A program made the translations under genes and the position numbers. The notes below the pieces were generated by a model that saw nothing but the letters and a program-made list of their open reading frames with translations, did not search any database and had not been told where the DNA came from. DNA of 64,000 bases, from positions 1,555,778-1,619,777 of the forward strand of contig NZ_JAGYPH010000001.1 of the NCBI RefSeq assembly GCF_018343525.1. Reading direction: 5' to 3'. Numbering within the stretch: position 1 is the stretch's first letter; each line of letters opens with the position of its first letter. Of the stretch, positions 54,160-63,900 are shown piece after piece. The stretch is from Lederbergia citrea (GTDB lineage Bacteria; Bacillota; Bacilli; Bacillales; Bacillaceae_C).

Positions 54160-54960
54160 TTATTCGCTAATAAATTTATTATTTACTAGCAGCTTTTCTG
54201 ATGGAATCTTTAGTGAATCGATAATTGTTAACTGATTATTTTTAATATAACCTTTGGCTAATTCATATCCCATTGAATACCCCATCATTTTTGGTACTCT
54301 CCTTCTTCCAAACAAGAGGTCATCATGTAAGCGGTTTTCCCTTGTTATTTGAAGGTTTTGTTCATACGAATGGTTCCAATAATATTTTAGTCTGTCCGGT
54401 GAATATTGTTTTGTCCACTCTGCTGTATACGCAACACCACAACATTTTAGTACAGCATGCTCTGCAAGCCCTTCAAATAGGAGAGAATCTAGCAGTGTAT
54501 AGTCATTATTATTCTTTTTATAATTATTCATCCTTGCTGCATGGTGATACTCATGAACAACGAGAGCTTCTAAGTTTTTATCATCAAGTCCGTCTGAGAT
54601 AAACAAAAATAACTTATGTGGAAAGGCAAGCCCCGAACGCCCTTTAAGTTGTTGTATGAACATTCGGTTGGATTGATTGATTGGGAAAATATAAATATCA
54701 ACGTCTGGGCCTCTCCATTTTTTTCGATATTTAGTATATATGTTTTCGATTTTCTCCCAGACTTTTTCTTCTTCCAATTTTCCTACTGATCGTAAGGCCT
54801 CGCGTGAAGGCCTATACATACCAAATTGAGTTAAATATCTGTAAAAATCATTTCCATCCTTCACATCAGGATTAGCCATCTTGCACATTTCAGAAGGCCG
54901 GCTAAAATATTCCTCAAGCCATTTGTATGTTGGTACTACCCCATGAACCACCACCTCCAC
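54160..54960 (-). CDS. yjaZ: DUF2268 zinc protease-like protein YjaZ
   Basis: 266 residues from a GTG. The HExxH metal site is in EALVVHEYHHAARMNNYKKN, with EGLAEHAVLKCCG downstream as the third ligand region. DUF2268 proteins are putative Zn peptidases. The counterpart in B. subtilis lies next to fabF, as here. No signal peptide. Intact. Confidence 0.85.
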   Translation of the reverse strand: MEVVVHGVVPTYKWLEEYFSRPSEMCKMANPDVKDGNDFYRYLTQFGMYRPSREALRSVGKLEEEKVWEKIENIYTKYRKKWRGPDVDIYIFPINQSNRMFIQQLKGRSGLAFPHKLFLFISDGLDDKNLEALVVHEYHHAARMNNYKKNNNDYTLLDSLLFEGLAEHAVLKCCGVAYTAEWTKQYSPDRLKYYWNHSYEQNLQITRENRLHDDLLFGRRRVPKMMGYSMGYELAKGYIKNNQLTIIDSLKIPSEKLLVNNKFISE

Positions 54961-55019
54961 CCTATATTCTATTAGTAAAAGGGTAGATGGTTACCATACT
55001 TATACTGAAAAAGAAAGAA

Positions 55020-55042
55020 ACACGGCCAACAAAAGGCCGTGT
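55020..55042 (-). terminator. Terminator of fabH-fabF
   Basis: ACACGGCC and GGCCGTGT pair around seven bases, followed by a T-rich tract on the minus strand. Confidence 0.85.
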
Positions 55043-55065
55043 CTCGATTATGTCTTGAATATTTC

Positions 55066-56304
55066 TTATTCATATTTCTTAAATGCAATTGTTGCGTTAT
55101 GACCACCAAACCCAAGGGAGTTACTCAGTACTGCCTTGACCTCAGCTTTACGTGCTTCGTTTGCAACGTAATCAAGATCACAGTCAGGATCTGGAGTTTC
55201 ATAATTCATCGTCGGAGGCAGGATCCCTTCCTTAATTGCCAATACGGAGAAGATAGCCTCTAATCCTCCTGCAGCGCCTAATAAATGGCCTGTCATAGAT
55301 TTTGTTGAACTGATGGCAAGCTTGTACGCATGCTCGCCAAATACTTCTTTAATCGCCATTGTTTCGTATTTATCGTTATATGGAGTACTTGTTCCATGTG
55401 CATTTATATAGTCGATATCTTCCAGCGCTAGATCTCCGTCTTCTATGGCTATTTTCATAGCGCGTGCGCCACCTTCTCCTCCAGGTGCAGGAGCTGTAAT
55501 ATGATGGGCATCTCCAGTGGAGCCGTAACCAACGATTTCTGCATAAATTTTTGCACCGCGTTGCAAAGCATGGTCTAGATCTTCCAGTACAACGATTCCC
55601 GCACCTTCACCAATGACAAATCCATCACGGTTCATGTCAAAAGGTCTGCTTGCCGTTTTTGGATCGGGATTAGTAGTCAATGCCGTATTGGCACAGAATC
55701 CTGCTACTGCCATTTGAGTAATTGGTGCCTCAGCTCCTCCAGCAATCATTGCATCAGCATCTCCGCGCTGAATGACCTTAAAAGCGTCGCCAATGGAGTT
55801 TGTGCCTGTTGCACACGCAGTTACTGTACATGAGTTAACTCCTTTTGCACCTAAGTAAATAGAAACTTGTCCTGTTGCCATATCCGGAATCATCATCGGT
55901 ACGAAGAACGGACTGACTCGGCGATAACCTCTTTTTTGAAAAGTCTCAAACTGATTTTCAAATGTTTCCATGCCACCGATACCAGAGCCAATCCAAACGC
56001 CAATCTTGTTCGCGTTACTATCGTCAATTTTCAGGCCTGAATCTTCTACTGCCATGAGCGATGCTGCCAAGGCATAATGGGTAAATCGATCCATTTTCCG
56101 AGCTTCTTTTTTCTCAACATATTTCTCTATATCAAAATCTTTAACTTCTGCTGCAACCTTTGCAGAATAATTATCTGGATTCAGCCTTGTCATTGGGCCG
56201 ATTCCTGAATTACCTGCAAGGACATTTTTCCATGATGCAGTTGCATCATTTCCAACAGGCGATACAGCACCTATTCCAGTAACAACTACTCTTCTTTTCA
56301 TCAT
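55066..56304 (-). CDS. fabF: Beta-ketoacyl-ACP synthase II
   Basis: 412 residues. KASII with catalytic Cys in [20 protein letters not shown] and two His in [15 protein letters not shown] and [14 protein letters not shown]. Elongates acyl chains with malonyl-ACP. 43 bases after fabH, and under the FapR site of that gene. Confidence 0.96.
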   Translation of the reverse strand: MMKRRVVVTGIGAVSPVGNDATASWKNVLAGNSGIGPMTRLNPDNYSAKVAAEVKDFDIEKYVEKKEARKMDRFTHYALAASLMAVEDSGLKIDDSNANKIGVWIGSGIGGMETFENQFETFQKRGYRRVSPFFVPMMIPDMATGQVSIYLGAKGVNSCTVTACATGTNSIGDAFKVIQRGDADAMIAGGAEAPITQMAVAGFCANTALTTNPDPKTASRPFDMNRDGFVIGEGAGIVVLEDLDHALQRGAKIYAEIVGYGSTGDAHHITAPAPGGEGGARAMKIAIEDGDLALEDIDYINAHGTSTPYNDKYETMAIKEVFGEHAYKLAISSTKSMTGHLLGAAGGLEAIFSVLAIKEGILPPTMNYETPDPDCDLDYVANEARKAEVKAVLSNSLGFGGHNATIAFKKYE

Positions 56305-56347
56305 TGCTCCAACTCCTTCTTAAAGACAGAAAGATAATTAATATATT

Positions 56348-57280
56348 TTAACGACCCCATTTTAAGGCAACGGCTCCCCATGTTAAGCCGCCACCAAATC
56401 CAACCATTACTATTATATCATCATCTTTGATTTTTCCAGCTTCCAACTCATCGGCAAGTGCCATTGGTATCGATGCAGATGAAGTGTTTCCGTATTTCCG
56501 GATTGTTTTTGCCATTTTTTCATCAGGCAAATCAAGCCGCTGCCTAGCAGCTTCCATAATCCTAATATTAGCCTGATGAGGGATTAAAAAGTCAACATCA
56601 TCTTTCGACAGACCTGCTTTTTCCAATACATTGACGGAAGATTCCCCCATTTGCCTAACAGCAAATTTAAACACTTCTCTGCCGTTCATTATGATGAATT
56701 CATCCTGATAAAGATGGCTGCCACCCGTTCCGTCTGCACCGAGTTCAAATGAAAGAATTCCACGGTCGTCCGAAACAGGTCCCATCACAACAGCGCCTGC
56801 CCCATCTCCAAATAAAACAGCCGTATTACGGTCTTTCCAATCGGTAATCTTTGATAGTTTTTCCGCACCTACGATTAAAATGTGTTTGTAGGCACCACTC
56901 TCAATAAATTGCTTTGCAGTAGCCAAACCATACATAAACCCGGCACAAGCAGCACTTAAATCCATCGCCGATGCCTTTTTACAGCCAAGTTTCTCTTGCA
57001 ACATACAAGATATTGTAGGGAATGGGCGATCAGGTGTCACCGTAGCAACAAGTATCATATCGATATCTTCAGGAGTTATTCCAGAATTATTAATTGCATT
57101 TTTTGCAGCTTCATAAGCCATATCAGAAGTATCGACATCATCGGATGCAATTCTTCTTTCTTCAATTCCAGTCATTGTCTTAATCCATTCGTCAGATGTA
57201 TCCATCATTGTTTCCAGATCTTTATTTGTTAAGACTTTTTCAGGAGCGTATTTTCCAACCCCGATTATTCCAGCATGCAT
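56348..57280 (-). CDS. fabH: Beta-ketoacyl-ACP synthase III
   Basis: 310 residues. KASIII with Cys in [20 protein letters not shown], His in [15 protein letters not shown] and Asn in [15 protein letters not shown]. Starts fatty-acid synthesis from acetyl- or branched acyl-CoA plus malonyl-ACP, the step that sets branched-chain lipids in Bacillus. First gene of the fabH-fabF operon. Confidence 0.96.
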   Translation of the reverse strand: MHAGIIGVGKYAPEKVLTNKDLETMMDTSDEWIKTMTGIEERRIASDDVDTSDMAYEAAKNAINNSGITPEDIDMILVATVTPDRPFPTISCMLQEKLGCKKASAMDLSAACAGFMYGLATAKQFIESGAYKHILIVGAEKLSKITDWKDRNTAVLFGDGAGAVVMGPVSDDRGILSFELGADGTGGSHLYQDEFIIMNGREVFKFAVRQMGESSVNVLEKAGLSKDDVDFLIPHQANIRIMEAARQRLDLPDEKMAKTIRKYGNTSSASIPMALADELEAGKIKDDDIIVMVGFGGGLTWGAVALKWGR

Positions 57281-57324
57281 GCTGTCCCCTTCTTTCCTGC
57301 CTTATTCAAGAACTATTATCATAT

Positions 57325-57343
57325 ATTAAGACTTGGTACTAAT
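57325..57343. promoter_or_regulatory. FapR operator upstream of fabH
   Basis: On the minus strand ATTAGTACCAAGTCTTAAT differs by one base from the FapR consensus. It lies about 45 bases before fabH, over the promoter. Confidence 0.88.
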
Positions 57344-57403
57344 TATAACATCGGAGTATCCGGTTGTAAATGGTTCCCAATATACAGGGACATCATCCTA
57401 TAT

Positions 57404-58354
57404 TTATTTTTCTGAAGGAAATTTCCCAGTTTCTATGTATTCATGCACGTATGTCTGAATTGAATGTTTGAACTCTTCATCAACTAATGGGCTGTATTCA
57501 CCCATAGTGATTACACCATCCTTGAAATCAAAATGCTGATTGCCTTGTTCCAGTTCTCCCATTGCATACTTTTTTGCTACAAGTTCATATAATTTATCGA
57601 CATGTTGAACAGTGCTTGTAAGGACTGTAGATTGTCCTAGATCCGATTGGTCGGAAACATAGCCAATGGCATATAAGCCTTTTTCCTTAATTTTTTCTAT
57701 TAAAGGAATATTGAAACCGTCACCAGCAGGATAGATAACGTCTACACCTTTTAGCAACATTTCATCAAGTAAATTCAAAGCCATTTCTCCGTCATTCCAA
57801 TGTTGTGTATATTCTACGAATACTTCTGTTTCCGGTTCTTCGATGATCGCACCTTTGATGAAACCTTCTACTTCCGGCTGCCATTCAAATGCTGCAATCA
57901 CTCCAACTTTTTTATTTGGACTCATATGAGCAGCTGTCATTCCTCCAAAAAAACCCATGGCGTACCCGTCAAAACTAAGACTTGTCGTATTCGGTAAATT
58001 GGCTTCTCCATTAAAGCTTACAAAATGAATGTCTGGATAAGAGCTTGCCAGTTGTTCAAAGTATTCCGCATATTCTTCTCCATGACCAAAAATTAAGTTG
58101 ACATTTTTTTGGCTAAATTCGCTAATAGCTCCCTCAGTAATTGCTTTTGAAGTAATACCTTCTTTATAAAAAACATCTATGCCAAACTCTGACTGGACCT
58201 TAAGTAACCCTTGATAGCCTTTCGTTCCCCAAACTTGGTCATTGATCGTTTCAGGAACTAGCAAACCCGCACGTTCCATTTTCCCCGGATTAGATGTGTT
58301 AGAACACCCCAATAAAAATAAAATAATAATGGCAACACTTAGCTTCCTTAACAC
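57404..58354 (-). CDS. med: Med/BMP-family lipoprotein
   Basis: 316 residues from a GTG after AAAGGAGATGC. Lipobox FLLGCSN, then a BMP-type periplasmic-binding fold (GLLVPETINDQVWGTKGYQG, LIFGHGEEYAEYFEQLASSY, GFFGGMTAAHMSPNKKVGVI, DVIYPAGDGFNIPLIEKIKE). In B. subtilis Med, a positive factor for ComK, lies just before fabHA with comZ between. Here comZ is absent. It may sense a nucleoside or lipid. Confidence 0.82.
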   Translation of the reverse strand: MLRKLSVAIIILFLLGCSNTSNPGKMERAGLLVPETINDQVWGTKGYQGLLKVQSEFGIDVFYKEGITSKAITEGAISEFSQKNVNLIFGHGEEYAEYFEQLASSYPDIHFVSFNGEANLPNTTSLSFDGYAMGFFGGMTAAHMSPNKKVGVIAAFEWQPEVEGFIKGAIIEEPETEVFVEYTQHWNDGEMALNLLDEMLLKGVDVIYPAGDGFNIPLIEKIKEKGLYAIGYVSDQSDLGQSTVLTSTVQHVDKLYELVAKKYAMGELEQGNQHFDFKDGVITMGEYSPLVDEEFKHSIQTYVHEYIETGKFPSEK

Positions 58355-58493
58355 TAAACAGCATCTCCTTTATTTCTTGCTGCATAATATTACCTATTTC
58401 AATGTTCATTGATTATCTTCTGGACTGGTACCCCTGTCTATTTTAACCCTTGGACCAACATCTGAAAAGGTAATAATACCCAATCCTTAGTAC

Positions 58494-59114
58494 CTAAATC
58501 AAATCAGGATTTTTTTCTTCTAAATGGGAAATTATTTGTTCTGTTACATCTGTTAAGTGCTCCTTCATCTTAAGTTTTTGCCATTCGTGTGTATTGTTTG
58601 TTTGATAATATACAAACTTACCGTTTCCTTTTGACATATCGACGGGAATGCAATACTCAATAATTTTACCCTGCTTGTTCCACATATCTCTTTTTATAGT
58701 TTCAATTTCAGAACTAAAATTTCTGTTCCATTTGCCTATCGCTGACGGTTGTACAAACACAATTATTGATTTTGAAATTGACGACCGTACACTTATTTTT
58801 TTCAAAAGAAAGACCAACTGCTCATGTATTTTAGGACGATCACTTGCATAAAAATCCGTAAGTGGAAAAAAGTAATATAAAGGATTGTTTGACGACTCCT
58901 CTATTTCTTTGAGTGTCTCATCTATTTCCCTATCCTCAATATTGAAATATTGGAGATTGGCATTTCTACCGATAAACAGCCACTTTTCTTCTTGCTGTCT
59001 ATCTTGCCAAAATGCGTAATCTTGTGCATTAACGGCGTAACCTTTTTCGAGTAATTTGACACAAAACTCATAACCAAGGAGCTGCCGAGCTCCAAAAACG
59101 ACTGCGCCTCTCAT
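58494..59114 (-). CDS. YjaV-like NAD(P)-binding protein
   Basis: 206 residues from the ATG at 59114 (MRGAVVFGARQLLGYEFCVK), chosen because the Rossmann-like first strand starts there and GAGAGGGG lies upstream. GARQLLG replaces the usual GGTGFIG loop, and no catalytic YxxxK is visible, so it may bind a nucleotide without being an epimerase. It occupies the place of B. subtilis yjaV, before med. Confidence 0.55.
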   Translation of the reverse strand: MRGAVVFGARQLLGYEFCVKLLEKGYAVNAQDYAFWQDRQQEEKWLFIGRNANLQYFNIEDREIDETLKEIEESSNNPLYYFFPLTDFYASDRPKIHEQLVFLLKKISVRSSISKSIIVFVQPSAIGKWNRNFSSEIETIKRDMWNKQGKIIEYCIPVDMSKGNGKFVYYQTNNTHEWQKLKMKEHLTDVTEQIISHLEEKNPDLI

Positions 59115-59198
59115 AAAGTCCATCCCCTCTCTTTCAGCCATATTTTCATTCTATGCGGCTAAATTAAAGACTGACCTGTCACTTTGGAATCTGTCTCT

Positions 59199-59359
59199 TA
59201 TAGAAGTTTCACTTTATCCCACATCCAACGGACAGTAACGCCCTTTTTAAATTTTGAACTAAACAATATATAGTATTGGGGGAACCGTCCGTAAATGTCC
59301 GATTGGTTCAACTAACTATTAGTGGGAAAGGCGCCCACTGATAGAAGTTTCACTTTATC
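59199..59359. repeat. 19-bp direct repeat pair flanking 122 bases
   Basis: ATAGAAGTTTCACTTTATC is present at 59200-59218 and 59341-59359. Between them are GGACAGTAACGCCC, a GTCCGTAAATGTCCG stretch and the hairpin AGTGGGAAAGGCGCCCACT. No ORF. Looks like a short duplicated or mobile intergenic unit. It fills most of the 59115-59450 gap. Confidence 0.6.
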
Positions 59360-59449
59360 AATTTGAACGATTATGGTATGCTTTTAGAGGTATGTTGATG
59401 AATATAAGGATATTACATATATTTTCGATTTGAATCGGGGTGAACGTTT

Positions 59450-59632
59450 ATGAAATATGTATGGGGTTTTGTATGGGTTTTTCTTCTAATTCATATGTTA
59501 ACTTATGTTGCTGGTTCAATGTTGGCTGTACCGTATAATTTTGCGACAGGATCAACTTTGGGTATTGGCGCCTTCATTTTACTAGTAGTCGTTACAGCAG
59601 TTTTGCCTTCTCCAACTATAGAAAAACATTAA
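59450..59632 (+). CDS. yjzD: YjzD-like membrane protein (DUF2929)
   Basis: 60 residues, two membrane helices: MKYVWGFVWVFLLIHMLTYV and GIGAFILLVVVTAVLPSPT. This is the DUF2929 pattern of B. subtilis YjzD. ATG after GGGGTGAACG. Convergent with clpB, sharing its terminator. Confidence 0.85.
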   Translation: MKYVWGFVWVFLLIHMLTYVAGSMLAVPYNFATGSTLGIGAFILLVVVTAVLPSPTIEKH

Positions 59633-59660
59633 TAAACTCGCCGTCGCCGGCGAGTTTATT
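59631..59660. terminator. Bidirectional terminator between yjzD and clpB
   Basis: AATAAACTCGCC and GGCGAGTTTATT form a perfect stem, with T runs on both sides. Confidence 0.9.
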
Positions 59661-62266
59661 TATTTTTTTATTGATACTTTCAATTCTCCGTCCTCTGCAT
59701 CAACAAGAACCGTGTCGTAAGGATGGACATGGCCAGCAATAATTTCCTTTGCAAGTTTCGTCTCAATATGGCTTTGTAAATACCTCTTCAATGGCCTTGC
59801 ACCGTAAACTGGATCATATGCAGCATCAGCCACAAATTTTTTCCCTTCTTCCGTTATCTCTAATTGAATATGCTGCTCCCTTAAGCGAGTTTGCAATTCT
59901 TCTGCCAATTTCGCAACAATACCTTTAATATTTTCAAGAGATAGCGGTTTGAATAAGATAATATCATCGACTCTATTTAGGAACTCGGGTCTAAATGATG
60001 CTCGGAGTTGACCCAAAACAAGTTCTTTTGTATTCTCATCAACGGCATCTTCATCTTGCTCACGATCCAATAAGAAATTTGAGCCAATATTGGACGTCAT
60101 AATGACCACAGTGTTTTTAAAGTCAATCCGTCTCCCTTGCGAATCCGTAATTCTTCCATCATCAAGCACTTGAAGTAAAATATTAAACACCTCAGGATGC
60201 GCTTTTTCAATTTCATCAAGTAATATAACCGAATACGGTTTTCTTCTTACCGCTTCTGTTAGTTGTCCGCCCTCTTCATATCCCACATAGCCTGGAGGAG
60301 CGCCAATTAATCGTGAGACAGCATGCTTTTCCATGTATTCCGACATATCGATGCGAATCATATGTTCCTCACTGTCAAACAATGTTTCAGCTAATGCTTT
60401 GGCCAGTTCTGTTTTTCCGACACCTGTTGGTCCTAGGAAAATGAAAGAACCAATTGGGCGGTTTGGATCTTTAATTCCTGCTCTCGCCCTTAGAACTGCA
60501 TTGCTGACCAACTCGACTGCCTCATCTTGGCCAATGACACGTTTATGCAAAATACTTTCAAGACGTAACAGCTTTTCACGTTCGCCTTCTACTAGCTTCA
60601 TTACAGGGATACCAGTCCATCGTGATACGATGTCCGCAATTTCATCTTCTGTAACCTCTTCTTTTACCAAGCGGTTCTCATCATCCTGGTGAGCTGCCAG
60701 TAAACCCTCCAGCGACTTCAGTTCTTTTTCAACTCCCGGAATTCGACCATGACGAAGCTCAGCTGCTCGATTTAAATCATATTGATTTTCCGCGTCTTCC
60801 AATTCCCTGCGTAATTTATCCAATTCTTCACGTTTTTCCTGAATATGCAATAGTTCATCTTTCTCAGACTGCCATTTTGCCTTCATTTCATTCGCTTTTT
60901 CTTTAAAATCAGCTAATTCCTTCTGCAGTATTTCAAGCCTGGCAATGCTTGCTTCATCTTCTTCTTTTTGCAATGCAGCTTCTTCAATTTCCAGCTGCAT
61001 GACTCTTCGGGTCACTTCATCAAGTTCACTCGGCATAGAATCAATTTCAACACGAATATTGGCACAGGCTTCATCAACGAGGTCTATCGCTTTATCAGGC
61101 AAAAAGCGATCTGTAATATAGCGATCGGATAATGTAGCTGCTGCCACAATCGCACGATCATGGATATTAACGCCATGATGAATTTCAAATCTTTCTTTTA
61201 ATCCCCTTAATATTGAAATCGTATCTTCTACAGTCGGTTCGGGAACGACTACCTTTTGAAAACGCCTTTCGAGCGCAGGGTCCTTCTCTATATACAGCCT
61301 ATATTCATCCAAGGTTGTCGCTCCAATACAATGAAGCTCGCCCCTTGCAAGCATCGGTTTTAACATATTCCCTGCATCCATCGATCCCTCTGCTTTTCCA
61401 GCTCCTACAATCGTATGGATTTCATCAATAAACAGCAAAATTCTTCCTTCGCTATTTTTAATTTCTTGTAAGACTGCTTTGAGTCTCTCCTCAAATTCTC
61501 CTCGAAATTTCGCTCCGGCAATAAGCGATCCCATATCCAATGCAAAAATCGTCTTGTCTTTTAATCCTTCAGGAACATCACGCCTGACGATTCGCTGTGC
61601 GAGCCCCTCTACGATCGCCGTTTTTCCGACTCCCGGTTCTCCAATCAAGACTGGATTGTTTTTTGTTTTCCGTGATAAAATACGGATGACATTCCTGATT
61701 TCATTATCACGTCCAATAACAGGATCAAGTTTTCCTGATTTTACTTCGGCAACTAAATCTCTTCCATATTTTTTTAATGCTTCATACGTTCCTTCCGGAT
61801 TTTGTGATGTCACTCGCTGTCCCCCCCTTATCTTTTCAATTTCTTCTCTTAGCTTTTTTTTCGTAATACTATGTTGAAGTAAAAAACTGGTTATTTCATG
61901 ATGTTTTTGGTCCATCAGTGAAAGCGCAAAATGCTCAACTGAAAGGTATTCATCTTCGAAAATGTTTTTTTCCTTTTCCGTGGCAGTTAACAAATTTTGC
62001 AGGTCAGAACTTAAATATTGACCGCCCTTGACTCCCGCTCCAGTCACTTGTGGTTTTTTCTCGATGAGGTTATTCAATTTCCATTGTAACTCGCTTCGCA
62101 CTAAACCCAAATGTTCATATATATTTCCAAGCAAGCTATCATTTTTTTCTAAAAAAGCTTGCCAAAGATGAACAATATCGATTTCAGGATGATCATGTCT
62201 AACTGCTATTTGCTGCGCTTCTGCAAAAGCCTCCTGCACAGTTGAAGTCATTCTACTCATATCCAC
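59660..62266 (-). CDS. clpB: Chaperone ClpB
   Basis: 868 residues counted from GTG at 62266, nine bases after GGGAG; the ATG nine bases earlier touches the site. Domains: N-terminal repeat domain (1-145); AAA1 with Walker [17 protein letters not shown]; the ClpB-type middle coiled coil (about 390-520); AAA2 with [19 protein letters not shown]-terminal part. With DnaK it pulls proteins out of aggregates. B. subtilis has no clpB, so this marks a different lineage. A promoter with TTGACC and TATATA overlaps the upstream terminator. Confidence 0.95.
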   Translation of the reverse strand: MDMSRMTSTVQEAFAEAQQIAVRHDHPEIDIVHLWQAFLEKNDSLLGNIYEHLGLVRSELQWKLNNLIEKKPQVTGAGVKGGQYLSSDLQNLLTATEKEKNIFEDEYLSVEHFALSLMDQKHHEITSFLLQHSITKKKLREEIEKIRGGQRVTSQNPEGTYEALKKYGRDLVAEVKSGKLDPVIGRDNEIRNVIRILSRKTKNNPVLIGEPGVGKTAIVEGLAQRIVRRDVPEGLKDKTIFALDMGSLIAGAKFRGEFEERLKAVLQEIKNSEGRILLFIDEIHTIVGAGKAEGSMDAGNMLKPMLARGELHCIGATTLDEYRLYIEKDPALERRFQKVVVPEPTVEDTISILRGLKERFEIHHGVNIHDRAIVAAATLSDRYITDRFLPDKAIDLVDEACANIRVEIDSMPSELDEVTRRVMQLEIEEAALQKEEDEASIARLEILQKELADFKEKANEMKAKWQSEKDELLHIQEKREELDKLRRELEDAENQYDLNRAAELRHGRIPGVEKELKSLEGLLAAHQDDENRLVKEEVTEDEIADIVSRWTGIPVMKLVEGEREKLLRLESILHKRVIGQDEAVELVSNAVLRARAGIKDPNRPIGSFIFLGPTGVGKTELAKALAETLFDSEEHMIRIDMSEYMEKHAVSRLIGAPPGYVGYEEGGQLTEAVRRKPYSVILLDEIEKAHPEVFNILLQVLDDGRITDSQGRRIDFKNTVVIMTSNIGSNFLLDREQDEDAVDENTKELVLGQLRASFRPEFLNRVDDIILFKPLSLENIKGIVAKLAEELQTRLREQHIQLEITEEGKKFVADAAYDPVYGARPLKRYLQSHIETKLAKEIIAGHVHPYDTVLVDAEDGELKVSIKK

Positions 62267-62296
62267 TTTGCCCATCTCCCATCTTTAGAAATAAAA

Positions 62297-62331
62297 ATAG
62301 CGCAGCTCCCCGGAAAGGGGCGCCCCGCTAT
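62297..62331 (-). terminator. Terminator of yitW, at clpB start
   Basis: ATAGCG and CGCTAT at the base with inner GGGGCGCCCC/GGGGAGC pairs give a strong GC-rich hairpin, then TTTTTATTTC on the minus strand. It ends about 50 bases after yitW and only 31 bases before clpB. Confidence 0.7.
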
Positions 62332-62358
62332 ATATTTTCCCGTTCCATTATTGGTCAA
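62329..62358 (-). promoter_or_regulatory. SigA-type promoter of clpB overlapping a hairpin
   Basis: TTGACC (62353-62358), 18 bases, TATATA (62329-62334) on the minus strand. The predicted start falls inside the GC-rich hairpin that ends yitW. The -35 is part of TTTGACC, a single half of a CtsR-type heptad, but the second half is not convincing. Confidence 0.45.
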
Positions 62359-62379
62359 ACGGATTATTTATATGAATGA

Positions 62380-62688
62380 TCAAGTTACGCCCAGTGCAAT
62401 TTTTGCATAGCGTGACATTTTATCTTTCGTCCATGGTGGACTCCAAACAATATCCACTTCTGTTTCTTTCACTTCAGGCAAATCCGCAAGTGCAGCCTGA
62501 ACTTGATCAACGATAACGCCTGCAAGCGGGCAGCCCATTGAAGTAAGTGTCATCGTGACCTTAGCTACACCAGCATCATCCATGTCAACATCATAAACGA
62601 GTCCTAAGTTCACAATATCAATACCAAGCTCTGGGTCAATTACCTGCTCTAGAGCGCCGTATATATTTTCTTTCAAAGCCTCATCCAT
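62380..62688 (-). CDS. yitW: YitW-like MIP18/DUF59 iron-sulfur assembly factor
   Basis: 102 residues from ATG at 62688 after AAAGGAGTGTTGGAG. DUF59 hallmarks: GALEQVIDPELGIDIVNLGL and TMTLTSMGCPLAGVIVDQVQ, with the conserved Cys. Such proteins (SufT/PaaD/YitW) help to mature iron-sulfur proteins. Next to yitV as in B. subtilis. Complete. Confidence 0.9.
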   Translation of the reverse strand: MDEALKENIYGALEQVIDPELGIDIVNLGLVYDVDMDDAGVAKVTMTLTSMGCPLAGVIVDQVQAALADLPEVKETEVDIVWSPPWTKDKMSRYAKIALGVT

Positions 62689-62779
62689 CTCCAACACTCC
62701 TTTCAAAAAAACTTCTCCCTTTATCATACCAAACAATTAAGAAAATCAAACTGAAAAGACCTGTTTGTTAAAAAAACAT

Positions 62780-63559
62780 TTAGTTCAGTTGATTTAGATG
62801 GTTCTCGAACCAGGAAACTGTTTTTAGGAGCGCTTCCCTGCTTACTTTATGGTCTGCCTGCTCATCCACAATAAAATCGAGATCAGCTGAATTTCTTGCA
62901 TAATTCTTTTTAATTTTTTCATAAAAATCATATGTAGGCTGAAATGGAACAACCGGATCTTTTTTTCCGTGCCAGAATAAAAGCGGTCTTCCTGCAAGAG
63001 CCTCGGGTTGCGCACTTAAATCATATTTCTTCAATCGGAAATATTCTTGCTCTAGCTCTTCGTTAGATAATGGCAATTTTATTCCCGATTTTTGAAGCTG
63101 TTCTATTTGCTCCCTCGCAAATCCTTCGTAATTCGGGCTGCCCATTAAGCAGACCGCTGCTCTTATCCAATCATATTGTGTTAAGGAACCGAGCGTAATA
63201 ATACCGCCCATTGATGTGCCAACAAGGCCAATTCTTTCTTTATCAACCAAGCCTCTTGCAATAAAATCATCTTTAACAACTTCTATCTCTTTGATTGTAT
63301 TTGTAACTATATCCCAGAACTCAAACACGATTTCCTCATTGCTTCGACCGTCATTTCTTTCGCCGTGTAAATTCGCTTCCGGAAGAACGACACGAAACCC
63401 TTTCTCTGCAAGCAAATAAGCAAAATGAAGGTTATGCTCTTTCGCAGAGGTAAATCCGTGTATAAAAAAAACGAGCGGAAGCATCTTTTCCTGATAACCA
63501 CTTTTTACAACATGAAGAAGCGGAATGTCTTTTACTTTCTCTTTATGAATTTGTATCAC
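62780..63559 (-). CDS. yitV: YitV-like alpha/beta hydrolase
   Basis: 259 residues. Alpha/beta hydrolase: VFFIHGFTSAKEHNLHFAYL (oxyanion strand), the elbow IGLVGTSMGGIITLGSL with catalytic Ser, LLFWHGKKDPVVPFQ (Asp) and EQADHKVSREAL (His). B. subtilis YitV is a predicted esterase of unknown substrate. It is 91 bases upstream of yitW. Intact. Confidence 0.87.
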   Translation of the reverse strand: MIQIHKEKVKDIPLLHVVKSGYQEKMLPLVFFIHGFTSAKEHNLHFAYLLAEKGFRVVLPEANLHGERNDGRSNEEIVFEFWDIVTNTIKEIEVVKDDFIARGLVDKERIGLVGTSMGGIITLGSLTQYDWIRAAVCLMGSPNYEGFAREQIEQLQKSGIKLPLSNEELEQEYFRLKKYDLSAQPEALAGRPLLFWHGKKDPVVPFQPTYDFYEKIKKNYARNSADLDFIVDEQADHKVSREALLKTVSWFENHLNQLN

Positions 63560-63744
63560 GATGCTACCCCCTTGGAATTTTACAACTTAAATTTTATCAC
63601 TGTACCCTATAATTTTCCAAAGAAAGGCATTTAGCAATTTTGCCATTACTTGCACGTTTCATTCTCGGCAAAGTTACAAACAATAATCTTTGAACGCAGC
63701 AATAAGCGTTCCTTTCCAATTCAAAAAAAGGCGGTGCTGTAAGA

Positions 63745-63900
63745 TTGGGTAAAAGGAGCAAATCAAAGCGCTTTATCCATCAAGGAAAAAACTCTGTACA
63801 ATTACATGCAGAGCGCTTTCCATACCGTTCTACCTTAGAAGAAGCGGAAAACAAAAAAATCGCGTTCATGGAGGAATCATCGCTGGGAGGAATTGAATAG
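63745..63900 (+). CDS. 51-residue basic small protein
   Basis: TTG start after AAGGCGGTG, ending TAG at 63900. Product: MGKRSKSKRFIHQGKNSVQL, then HAERFPYRSTLEEAENKK and a glutamate-rich end. Its stop shares a base with the next GTG (TAGTG), so both are co-transcribed. No family recognised, but composition and coupling argue for a real gene. Confidence 0.6.
   Translation: MGKRSKSKRFIHQGKNSVQLHAERFPYRSTLEEAENKKIAFMEESSLGGIE

Noticed and set aside
58484..58500. FapR-like TTAGTACCTA near the end of the YjaV-like gene
   Set aside because: Only one half matches, it lies at the 3' end of a coding region and no lipid gene starts near it.
62345..62362. CtsR operator before clpB
   Set aside because: Only one heptad (GGTCAAA) is seen; the second copy in tandem is missing.
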